DNA from: Terrisporobacter othiniensis
GTDB lineage: Bacteria > Bacillota > Clostridia > Peptostreptococcales > Peptostreptococcaceae
Direction: 5' to 3'
DNA: 23,050 nt
Assembly: GCF_000808015.1 (NCBI RefSeq)
Contig: NZ_JWHR01000086.1
Coordinates: 1 to 23,050, forward strand
This document shows, one piece after another, positions 16,837-23,050 of the stretch (position 1 is the stretch's first letter; every line of letters starts with the position of its first letter). Under the pieces are notes generated by a model. It was not told the origin of the DNA. It saw only the letters and a program-made list of their open reading frames with translations, and did not search any database. The position numbers and the translations under genes were made by a program.

Positions 16837-17785
16837 AGTACCATCTCTTTTCTTGTAAATCATATATTTTTTCTACTGTACCTGGTCCCCTTTTTGCAGA
16901 AAGTAAAATAACCTTTTTAAACAATTCTTCATCTAATAGATTATTTAACTCTTTTCTGTTTCTTATATCTTCAATGGAATCACCATGAACTGTTGTTATA
17001 AGCCCCACACCTCCATTTAAAGCCGTATATAAAGCTTTTATATCTTTTCCCGTACCTATTTCATCCGTTACTATTACATTTGGTGACATGGATCTTAAAA
17101 CCATCATTATTCCTACATCTTTTGGGCACGTTTCTATAATGTCTGTCCTAATTCCCACATCCATTTGAGGTATTCCCAAATAAGAACCTGCTATTTCATT
17201 CCTTTCATCTATTAACGCAACATTTACGCCCCTAAAATTATATTTCTCAGTTCCATTACTTAAATTCCTTACTATGTCTCTTAAAAGAGTTGTCTTACCA
17301 CACTGAGGTGGAGAAATTATTATGGTATTATTTATCTTTGTAGAACTCTTAATAATATGGTCCATTACTTTATCAGAACAGTTTTTAACTTCCTTGGATA
17401 TTCTTATATTTAAAGAAGATATATGTTTTATATTTTCAACATTTCCATTTTCCACTATGGTTTTTCCAACTATCCCTACTCTATGTCCTCCTCTTAAAGT
17501 TATAAATCCCTTTTTTATGTCATCCATAAATGAGTGAATAGAGTATTTACATATAATTTGAAAAGTTTGGTCTAAATCCTCTTTGGTTACTATATAAGCC
17601 TTGTCCATATTTCTGTCTAGTTTTTTAGCTTTTTCATTGTAAAAATAATCTTTCTGATTTCCGTTAATTATCAAAGGTTTGTTGATTCTAAGTCTTATCT
17701 CTTCAATATTCTCTCCCTGAATTGTTTTAATCTTGTCCCTTAAATTAAGAGATAATGAATTAATAATCTCATCAGATATTTTCAT
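16826..17785 (-). CDS. spoIIIAA: Stage III sporulation protein AA, secretion-type ATPase
   Basis: SpoIIIAA is the cytoplasmic ATPase of the mother-cell SpoIIIA channel, related to type II/IV secretion ATPases. The 319-residue protein has an N-terminal domain ending near KGFITLRGGHRVGIVG (102-117). The Walker A motif is PPQCGKTTL (159-167), and an aspartate box LIDERNEIAG (191-200) and the Walker B VTDEIG (239-244) follow. The ATG at 17785 follows GGAGGACAAGG. It is the first gene of an operon in which all eight spoIIIA genes are present in the standard order. Mother-cell sigma-E control is expected from other species; the upstream match is weak. The efp and accBC genes often near this operon are absent here. 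Confidence 0.97.
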   Translation of the reverse strand: MKISDEIINSLSLNLRDKIKTIQGENIEEIRLRINKPLIINGNQKDYFYNEKAKKLDRNMDKAYIVTKEDLDQTFQIICKYSIHSFMDDIKKGFITLRGGHRVGIVGKTIVENGNVENIKHISSLNIRISKEVKNCSDKVMDHIIKSSTKINNTIIISPPQCGKTTLLRDIVRNLSNGTEKYNFRGVNVALIDERNEIAGSYLGIPQMDVGIRTDIIETCPKDVGIMMVLRSMSPNVIVTDEIGTGKDIKALYTALNGGVGLITTVHGDSIEDIRNRKELNNLLDEELFKKVILLSAKRGPGTVEKIYDLQEKRWYFAN

Positions 17786-17934
17786 CCCTTGTCCTCCTCT
17801 CTTGTTTATAATATTTATATTTATTAAATGTATTAAATATTACTTTTAGAACAACTTTTATGCTCTTGAATCTGTTGACATTCTTAGAGGCTATGATAGT
17901 ATTTAATAATAATAAATGAAATTAAGGAGGTAAA

Positions 17935-18544
17935 ATGATTTATTTAGCATTAAAATATAGTATTTTTATAACTTTATTAATTGCTGGAGTTTTTCTTTGT
18001 TTTGGATATATTTATAGTTTCATAGAGAAAAGAAATAGCTCATATATATACTCAGCTTTTGGAAATAAAGGGATTTTATTTACTGGTATGATTGGTACTT
18101 CAGTCCATGAGATCGGACATTTAATTATGTGTTTAATATTTCATCATAAAGTAAGTGATTTTCAATTATTTAATTTTAAAGGATATAAATACGAAAAGTA
18201 TAGTTTTTTTATTATTATCTCTTAGTAAAAACTTATTGTTTTCTCTTTTAAGTATTAATAATTTGAGTAGTATTAATTTTTATATCTTTATTTACTTAAT
18301 GTTTTCTGTATCATCGCATATTTCGTTAAGCAAAAAGGATTTTGAAAATAGTAGGGTTGGTATATTATCCTTATTTATAATCTGCTTTGCCATATGTTTA
18401 TTTAGCATTCTTTTAAATTTAAATAACTTATTATTAATTCTCCTGAAAATGATTATATATTTAATGCTTTTTTTATCAATAGGATTGATATTTTCTCTTA
18501 TTTCACTTTTTATATCTTATATTATTTACAATATAAAAAAGTAA
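17935..18544 (+). pseudogene. Broken HEXXH membrane-protein gene (M50-like), frameshifted
   Basis: A good ribosome site (AAGGAGG, 6 bases before ATG 17935) leads into a 96-residue frame. It has a membrane helix (about 8-30) and a zinc-protease-like HEIGH motif at about 59-63 within GTSVHEIGHLIMC. It stops at 18225 after KGYKYEKYSFFIIIS. The +1 frame then carries a long hydrophobic stretch to 18544 with three or four helices and SSHISLSKKDFENSRVGIL. Its only starter is a GTG at 18155 without a ribosome site. The second part reads as the remainder of the same protein. M50-like site-2-protease relatives usually have more sequence between HEXXH and later helices, so a small deletion plus frameshift near 18195-18230 seems likely. 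The original function is unknown. A sequencing error or programmed shift cannot be excluded. Confidence 0.6.
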
Positions 18545-18666
18545 TAGTTTACATCAGTCCTTTTCCTCATATTATTTCACCTGCAGTTTTTTCATAATAT
18601 GGAAAACAGCTATATGATAAATTAATTTATTTTATATTTAAAATGATTTTCTTCTCCTTATTATGA

Positions 18667-18672
18667 TATAAT
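18667..18672 (+). promoter_or_regulatory. Extended -10 promoter of yaaA
   Basis: TATAAT preceded by TGA gives a consensus extended -10. The region 17 bases upstream (18644-18649) has only a poor -35, which is tolerated for extended -10 promoters. It lies 59 bases before the yaaA start. Confidence 0.6.
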
Positions 18673-18730
18673 CGTGAATAAATTAATATAAAAACTCAAA
18701 TTAAATTCAAATTATTAGGAGGTAAAAAGT

Positions 18731-19486
18731 TTGATATCAATTATTTCACCTGCCAAAAACATGAGAAATATTAAAATTAATAATATAAATCCTAAAACTT
18801 TAGGAACAAATAGATATTTCACAGAGGAAACAAAGGAAATAATACAAGTATTAAAATCCTTAAGCCCATACGATATTCAATCCTTAATGAAAGTTAATGA
18901 AAAAATAGCATTTCAATCCTATGCATATTTTCAGGATTTTAACTTCAGAGAAGAAGGCGTATGTGGTCTTTTAGCTTATGATGGTTTAGTTTTTAAAAAT
19001 ATAAAAGCCGAAGATTTTACTAAAGAAGATTTTGAATTTGCTAATAATAAGGTGAAAATCTTAGATGCATTTTATGGTATAGTAAACCCTTTAGATGAAG
19101 TTTTACCTTATAGGTTAGAGATGCAATATCCTATAAAGGTTAACGATAAAAATCTTTATAAATTTTGGAATGATAAAATATATAATAAATTATATGGTGA
19201 AGATAAAGTCATTGTTAATTTAGCTTCTGAAGAATATGCAAAGGTCGTAAGGAGATTTTTAAGAGAAGACGACATATTTATCGATATAGATTTTAAAGTT
19301 CATAAAAATGGAAAATTAAAAACTTTAGCAACATTAGCTAAAATGGCTAGAGGACAAATGATAAAATATATAGTTAAAAATAAAATAAATAATCCTGAAG
19401 ATTTAAAAAACTTCACCTTTGATAATTATAAATTTTCTCATAGTTTATCAACGAGTCAAAAATTTGTTTTCATAAAAGAAGATTAA
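18731..19486 (+). CDS. yaaA: YaaA family (DUF328/UPF0246) peroxide stress protein
   Basis: YaaA proteins lower free iron and limit oxidative DNA damage during peroxide stress in E. coli; the fold binds DNA in some members. The 251-residue protein fits the family length. The diagnostic opening is ISPAKNM (3-9), and LAYDGLVFKNI (about 75-85), ILDAFYGIVNPLDEVLPYRLEM, VNLASEEYAKVV and MARGQMIKYIV follow. The start codon is TTG, 8 bases after AGGAGG. It sits alone on the plus strand, facing the minus-strand plsX gene across a shared terminator. No PerR box was recognised upstream. Confidence 0.93.
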   Translation: MISIISPAKNMRNIKINNINPKTLGTNRYFTEETKEIIQVLKSLSPYDIQSLMKVNEKIAFQSYAYFQDFNFREEGVCGLLAYDGLVFKNIKAEDFTKEDFEFANNKVKILDAFYGIVNPLDEVLPYRLEMQYPIKVNDKNLYKFWNDKIYNKLYGEDKVIVNLASEEYAKVVRRFLREDDIFIDIDFKVHKNGKLKTLATLAKMARGQMIKYIVKNKINNPEDLKNFTFDNYKFSHSLSTSQKFVFIKED

Positions 19487-19498
19487 GAACAATTTTAT

Positions 19499-19537
19499 AA
19501 TAAAAAACCTTCCAAATTAAATGGAAGGTTTTTTATT
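19499..19537. terminator. Two-way terminator between yaaA and plsX
   Basis: A perfect 16-bp inverted repeat (19499-19514 with 19522-19537, core ACCTTCCA/TGGAAGGT) has a 7-base loop. It is flanked by A and T runs on both strands, so it can end both convergent transcripts. It overlaps the plsX stop codon by two bases. Confidence 0.92.
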
Positions 19538-20567
19538 AGTTTTCTTCTTTATTTTCTTTAGCTTTTTCAGCTTCTTTTTTTTCTAGTAAATATGATTCTA
19601 TATCTTCTACTACATTGCCATTCACAAAGCTTATGGCTTGATTTATGGCATTTTTTATAGCTTTTGAATCTGAACTTCCGTGAGCTTTTATTACTCCACC
19701 TTTCACTCCTAAGAATGGAGCTCCACCGTATTCAGAGTAATCTAGGAATGCTTTTAATTTTCTCATGTCTTCTTTTATTAATAAAGCTCCTAGTTTGCCT
19801 TTTGTGCTACTCATTAAAGTTTCCTTCATAAGCTTCATCATTCCCATTGCCACACCTTCACAAGTTTTTAGCATTATGTTGCCTGTGAAACCATCACAAA
19901 CTATTACATCAGCCTTAGATTCTATAACATCTCTACCTTCTACGTTTCCTATAAAGTTTAAATCCATGTTCTTTAATTCTTCATAAGCAGCTTTTACTAA
20001 CTCATTTCCTTTTCCTTCTTCTGACCCTATATTAGCAAGACCTATTCTTGGATTTTCCATGTTTAAAACTTTTTTAAGATATATATTTGCCATCACAGCA
20101 AACTCGCTTAAGTTTCTAGGCTTACAATCTGCATTAGCACCACTATCTGCTATTATAGTCATACTTCCTTTTATATTGGGCATACAAGGACAAAGACAAG
20201 GTCTATCTATTCCTTTTATTCTTCCAACTACTAAAGTAGCCCCCGTAAGTAAAGCTCCTGTACTACCTGCTGATACAATGGCATCAGCTTTCTTTTCTTT
20301 TACTAAGTTTAAACCTACAACCATAGATGAATCTTTTTTTCTTCTTATTGCTTGAACTGGTTTGTCTTCATTTTGTATGATTTCTGTGGTATGTACTATT
20401 TCTAGTTTACTTCTATCGAATTCATATGCTGAAAATTCTTTTTCAAGTATATCTTTATCTCCTGTGATTAATATTTCCACATTGTATTCTTTTATAGCTT
20501 CAACAACTCCACTTACTATAGCTTTAGGAGCATTATCTCCACCCATTCCATCTACTACTATTCTCAT
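19536..20567 (-). CDS. plsX: Phosphate acyltransferase PlsX
   Basis: PlsX converts acyl-ACP to acyl-phosphate, the donor used by PlsY to start phospholipid synthesis. The 343-residue protein has the family opening VDGMGGDNAPKAIV (4-17) and the blocks QAIRRKKDSSMVVGLNLV and SAGSTGALLTGATLVVGRIKGIDRP. ADSGANADCKP, CDGFTGNIMLKTCEGVA and YSEYGGAPFLGVKGGVIKAHGSS follow. The C-terminal tail KKEAEKAKENKEEN is extra, highly charged and probably disordered. The ATG follows AAGGAGG by 6 bases. In related genomes fapR precedes and fabH/fabD/acpP genes follow it; here it stands alone between two terminators. A sigma-A promoter lies upstream and no FapR operator was recognised. Confidence 0.97.
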   Translation of the reverse strand: MRIVVDGMGGDNAPKAIVSGVVEAIKEYNVEILITGDKDILEKEFSAYEFDRSKLEIVHTTEIIQNEDKPVQAIRRKKDSSMVVGLNLVKEKKADAIVSAGSTGALLTGATLVVGRIKGIDRPCLCPCMPNIKGSMTIIADSGANADCKPRNLSEFAVMANIYLKKVLNMENPRIGLANIGSEEGKGNELVKAAYEELKNMDLNFIGNVEGRDVIESKADVIVCDGFTGNIMLKTCEGVAMGMMKLMKETLMSSTKGKLGALLIKEDMRKLKAFLDYSEYGGAPFLGVKGGVIKAHGSSDSKAIKNAINQAISFVNGNVVEDIESYLLEKKEAEKAKENKEEN

Positions 20568-20625
20568 AATTACCTCCTTGCATATTTATGTATAAATTTA
20601 TATATAACTACAAAATATTATTAGT

Positions 20626-20654
20626 ATTTTACAGTAATGATTTCATCTTTTCAA
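20626..20654 (-). promoter_or_regulatory. Sigma-A promoter of plsX
   Basis: Minus strand TTGAAA (20654-20649), a 17-base spacer and TAAAAT (20631-20626) match the sigma-A consensus at 5 of 6 bases each. The leader would be about 50 bases. Confidence 0.7.
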
Positions 20655-20679
20655 CTCTTATTTATTTTTATATTTTAAC

Positions 20680-20711
20680 AAAAAAACATGTAGATTACTC
20701 TACATGTTTTT
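20680..20711 (-). terminator. Terminator of the yceD-rpmF operon
   Basis: A perfect 13-bp stem (AAAAACATGTAGA with its complement) has a 4-base loop. A run of seven T ends it on the minus strand. It starts 11 bases past the rpmF stop and precedes the plsX promoter. Confidence 0.88.
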
Positions 20712-20721
20712 AAAAATATCA

Positions 20722-20898
20722 TTATTCAGATACTATTTCTTTACCTTTGTAATGTCCACAATCTGGACAAACTCTATGTGGTAATTTTGGTTCATGACAT
20801 TGTGGACACTCTACGAATCCTGTTGCTGTCATTTTTGAGTTAGCCGCTCTTCTCATTTTAGTTTTTGATTTAGCTGTTTTACGCTTAGGTACTGCCAT
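20722..20898 (-). CDS. rpmF: 50S ribosomal protein L32
   Basis: L32 is a small zinc-ribbon protein of the large ribosomal subunit. Translating the minus strand from ATG 20898 gives 58 residues, beginning [18 protein letters not shown]. The four-cysteine zinc motif CPQC (31-34) and CPDC (44-47) shows this is the zinc-binding form. It follows yceD by 13 bases with a clear AAGGAGG ribosome site and ends at a strong terminator. The yceD-rpmF pairing is widely conserved. Confidence 0.97.
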   Translation of the reverse strand: MAVPKRKTAKSKTKMRRAANSKMTATGFVECPQCHEPKLPHRVCPDCGHYKGKEIVSE

Positions 20899-20911
20899 TT
20901 AAGCCACCTCC

Positions 20912-21439
20912 TTAGTCATTTTTAAATAAATCTTTTAATTTAGCAAAACGTGGATCTATATCATCCTCGTCATTGGCAATTTGGCTACATGCACAAGTTT
21001 CCCTATTTAGGTTAGCTCCACAGTTTTGACAAAGCCCTTCACAGTCTTCCCCACAAAGAGATTGTACTGGTAAGTTAAAAATCAATGTCTGTCCTATTAT
21101 GTCAAGTAAATCTACCTCATCACCGTCAATAATAAAAGCATCATAATCTTCAAACTCATCTTCGTCAAAATCTTCTTTCACTAAGAAACCTTCTATAGCA
21201 TATTCTATTGGTACTTTAACTTCATCTAAACATCTAGCACAATTATCTACCATTTCGAAACTTATATTAGCATCTAAATAATATCCTTTGTTAGTTCTAG
21301 ATATTTTACCTATAAGGTTTAACGGTGAAGCTATTTTATATGTGTTCTCACAATAATTAATAGTATCAATTTTTTGCGAAAAATTCAAGTCTATTTTATC
21401 AGTTTCTTTTCTATTTAACTTGTCTAGACTAATTATCAT
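20912..21439 (-). CDS. DUF177 protein (YceD-like), rRNA-associated
   Basis: This is a 175-residue DUF177/YceD family protein. Members are almost always encoded just before rpmF and have been linked to 23S rRNA accumulation in plants and bacteria. The mechanism is not known to me. It shows the conserved segments CARCLDEVKVPIEY (about 71-84), the acidic block around residues 93-113, and DIIGQTLIFNLPVQSLCGEDCEGLCQNCG. It also has a cluster of cysteines (C-x3-C-x3-C-x2-C then C-x-C), which suggests a metal site that many family members have only in part. A GAGGTG ribosome site precedes the ATG by 5-6 bases. A perfect-consensus promoter lies just upstream, as expected for a ribosomal operon. Confidence 0.9.
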   Translation of the reverse strand: MIISLDKLNRKETDKIDLNFSQKIDTINYCENTYKIASPLNLIGKISRTNKGYYLDANISFEMVDNCARCLDEVKVPIEYAIEGFLVKEDFDEDEFEDYDAFIIDGDEVDLLDIIGQTLIFNLPVQSLCGEDCEGLCQNCGANLNRETCACSQIANDEDDIDPRFAKLKDLFKND

Positions 21440-21467
21440 ACTTTCACCTCGTTATATTACCAAATTC

Positions 21468-21496
21468 ATTATACAAATCTAGTCAATGTTTGTCAA
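21468..21496 (-). promoter_or_regulatory. Perfect-consensus sigma-A promoter of yceD-rpmF
   Basis: Minus strand TTGACA (21496-21491), exactly 17 bases, and TATAAT (21473-21468) match the sigma-A consensus at all 12 positions. The leader would be about 22 bases. It is the strongest promoter in the window. Confidence 0.92.
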
Positions 21497-21510
21497 GTAT
21501 TTTTACTTGA
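21493..21510. repeat. Inverted repeat overlapping the yceD -35 element
   Basis: TCAAGTA (21493-21499) and TACTTGA (21504-21510) form a 7-4-7 inverted repeat whose one arm overlaps four bases of the -35 TTGACA. The position suits a repressor operator, though no regulator is known to me for this motif. Confidence 0.5.
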
Positions 21511-21573
21511 TAGTTAAAAATAAGGTTTTGATACTTTATTTGTAAATAAACTTAAAATAAGTTATTAAAATCA

Positions 21574-21603
21574 TTTTAAGGTAGGTCTAAGCCTACCTTA
21601 AAA
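21574..21603 (-). terminator. Probable terminator of ackA
   Basis: TTTTAAGGTAGG and CCTACCTTAAAA form a perfect 12-bp stem with a 6-base loop, about 50 bases past the ackA stop. The T tract after it on the minus strand is broken (TGATTTTAA), so termination may be incomplete. Confidence 0.65.
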
Positions 21604-21654
21604 CTTTAAATATATTATTCACAATAAAAATATTTTAATAAATAAATTTTTTAA

Positions 21655-22851
21655 TTATTTAACTAAAGCTACAGTATCTCTAGCTATCATTAATTCTTCG
21701 TTAGTTGGTATTAATAATATTTTAACTGCAGAATCTTCTGTAGATATTACTCTTTCTTTACCTCTAACTTTATTAGCTTCTTTATCTAATTTCATTCCTA
21801 AGAATTCCATGTTTGAAGCTATCATCTCTCTCATGTCTATTCCGTTTTCACCAACACCAGCAGTAAATACAACAGCATCTACACCGTTCATTTCAGCAGC
21901 ATAAGATCCTATATATTTTTTAACTCTTTGAGCATAAGCATCTAAAGCAACTTGAGCTTTTTCGTCTCCGTTATGAGCTGCATCTTCTATATCTCTGAAG
22001 TCAGAAGATATGCCAGTCATTCCATATACTCCTGATTGCTTATTCATCATTGCATCTATTTGGTCTGCATTTAAGTTTTCTTTTCTCATTAAGAATGGTA
22101 ATATAGCAGCATCTATATCTCCACATCTAGTTCCCATTATTAAACCTTCTAATGGAGTGAATCCCATAGAAGTATCTACACATTTACCACCATCAACAGC
22201 AGCTATAGAAGCTCCGTTTCCTAAGTGGCAAGTTATTATTTTAAGATCTTTTATATCTTTTCCTAACATTTCTGCAGCTCTTTGAGATACATATTTGTGA
22301 GAAGTTCCGTGGAATCCGTATCTTCTTACACCGTATTTAGTGTATAACTCATGTGGTAAACCATATAAGTAAGATTTTTTAGGCATTGTTTGATGGAAAG
22401 CAGTATCAAATACTCCTACCATTGGTACTCCTGGAAGTATAGCTTTACAAGCATCTATTCCCATTATGTTAGCTGGGTTGTGAAGTGGAGCTAAGTCTAT
22501 ACATTCTTTTAATGCAGCTTCTACTTCGTCAGTTATTACAACTGAAGTTGCAAATTTTTCACCTGCATGAACAACTCTGTGTCCTACTGCTTCAACTTCT
22601 TTAATGTCTTTTACACCACCGTAAGTTGGGTCAACCACAGCATCTAAAACTAATTTTATAGCTTCTTCATGGTTTTTCATTGGTTGTTCAACTATGTATT
22701 TACCTTCAACACCATCTTTTTCTTGCTTAAGTATAGAACCTTCTATACCTATTCTTTCTACTAATCCTACACATAATACTGCTTCATTTTCCATATCTAT
22801 TAATTGATATTTTAATGAAGAACTACCACAGTTTAATACTAATACTTTCAT
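21655..22851 (-). CDS. ackA: Acetate kinase
   Basis: AckA interconverts acetyl-phosphate plus ADP and acetate plus ATP, the energy-yielding last step of acetate formation, with Pta as partner. The 398-residue protein is of normal length. It has the ASKHA opening [24 protein letters not shown] with its catalytic histidine, [26 protein letters not shown], and the phosphate/adenosine segment [11 protein letters not shown]. The frame can open three codons earlier at TTG 22860, but that lies one base after the AGGAGG site. ATG 22851, 10 bases after the site, is used. pta is not in the window. Codon use favours AGA, GCA and GGT-type codons as in highly expressed clostridial genes. Confidence 0.97.
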   Translation of the reverse strand: MKVLVLNCGSSSLKYQLIDMENEAVLCVGLVERIGIEGSILKQEKDGVEGKYIVEQPMKNHEEAIKLVLDAVVDPTYGGVKDIKEVEAVGHRVVHAGEKFATSVVITDEVEAALKECIDLAPLHNPANIMGIDACKAILPGVPMVGVFDTAFHQTMPKKSYLYGLPHELYTKYGVRRYGFHGTSHKYVSQRAAEMLGKDIKDLKIITCHLGNGASIAAVDGGKCVDTSMGFTPLEGLIMGTRCGDIDAAILPFLMRKENLNADQIDAMMNKQSGVYGMTGISSDFRDIEDAAHNGDEKAQVALDAYAQRVKKYIGSYAAEMNGVDAVVFTAGVGENGIDMREMIASNMEFLGMKLDKEANKVRGKERVISTEDSAVKILLIPTNEELMIARDTVALVK

Positions 22852-22992
22852 TATTAGCAATCCTCCTTAAAAATTTAAAAATTTTCCTTAAATTAATATT
22901 CAAAATGACTATTTAACTTTACATTGTCAATCATAATAAATATAACACCTTTTTAATTAAAAGTACATACTATTTATAAAAATATCCTTTAT

Positions 22993-23010
22993 GTAATATT
23001 TAAATATTAC
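22993..23010. repeat. Perfect 18-bp AT-rich palindrome upstream of ackA
   Basis: GTAATATTTAAATATTAC is its own reverse complement over 18 bases. It lies about 140 bases before the ackA start, and no T run follows on either strand, so it is unlikely to be a terminator. It may be a regulator site. The 199 bases from 22852 to 23050 hold no gene that I can see. Confidence 0.55.
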
Positions 23011-23050
23011 GACTTAGCTCTTTTATCTTCATGTTTATTTGGTATAATAA

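Noticed and set aside
17836..17842. Sigma-E-like -35 (TAATATT on the minus strand) upstream of spoIIIAA
   Set aside because: The paired -10 about 14 bases later matches only partly (AATATAAA against CATACAnT). Sigma-E control is expected from other species but this match is too weak to call.
17875..17905. TTGACA at 17875 as a promoter for the HEXXH pseudogene
   Set aside because: The nearby TATGAT is only 11 bases away, and at 17 bases the sequence is AGTATT. No good pair is formed, so it was not listed as a promoter.
18155..18544. Second membrane frame as a separate gene
   Set aside because: It starts at a GTG inside the previous frame with no ribosome site, and its content reads as the remainder of the broken HEXXH protein.
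22925..22930. TTGACA on the minus strand upstream of ackA
   Set aside because: At 16-18 bases downstream there is no acceptable -10 (CATTTT). The ackA promoter could not be placed.

Overview
This window is a low-GC, sporulating Firmicute chromosome segment. The protein set, above all the Spo0A sequence and the spoIIIA–nusB–dxs–recN–spoIVB–spo0A gene order, fits class Clostridia, most likely family Peptostreptococcaceae (Clostridioides, Romboutsia, Paraclostridium or Intestinibacter type). The genus is inferred from remembered sequences and was not tested by a search. No tRNA, rRNA, CRISPR array, insertion sequence, phage gene or plasmid gene was seen.

Almost everything is on the minus strand, so the genes read from right to left. 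On the right are ackA (acetate kinase), then yceD (DUF177) and rpmF under a perfect-consensus sigma-A promoter, then plsX. A small plus-strand island (17935-19486) holds a broken HEXXH membrane-protein gene and yaaA. It is separated from plsX by a strong two-way terminator. Next comes the complete eight-gene spoIIIAA-AH operon (12657-17785), which encodes the mother-cell part of the channel (SpoIIIA-SpoIIQ) linking mother cell and forespore.

Downstream is yqhY (Asp23/Gls24 family), with its own promoter and a strong terminator. After it comes a run of nusB, a TsaD-like paralog, xseA, xseB, ispA and a divergent-PAP2 gene (yuiD-like). This run combines transcription antitermination, exonuclease VII and isoprenoid synthesis. 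Then follow dxs (first enzyme of the MEP isoprenoid pathway), tlyA (rRNA 2'-O-methyltransferase), recN (repair ATPase), spoIVB (sporulation signalling protease), spo0A (sporulation master regulator) and the 5' part of a CCA-adding enzyme gene that leaves the window on the left.

The main themes are sporulation control and envelope/isoprenoid supply. The best regulatory signal is a sigma-H promoter for spo0A whose -10 element is overlapped by a perfect 0A box, the expected arrangement for autoregulation. The most unusual gene-level observations are: spoIIIAF appears to begin at AUU or AUA rather than AUG; the TsaD paralog keeps its metal ligands but has lost other TsaD signatures; nusB lies behind a strong terminator with no visible promoter; nadK and argR are missing between tlyA and recN; and the HEXXH gene is frameshifted. 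Several long ORFs begin upstream of, or inside, their own Shine-Dalgarno sequence, so their starts were moved here. No wholly novel multi-gene system was found; this is largely a conserved core chromosomal region. Every stretch without a gene is shorter than 300 bases.
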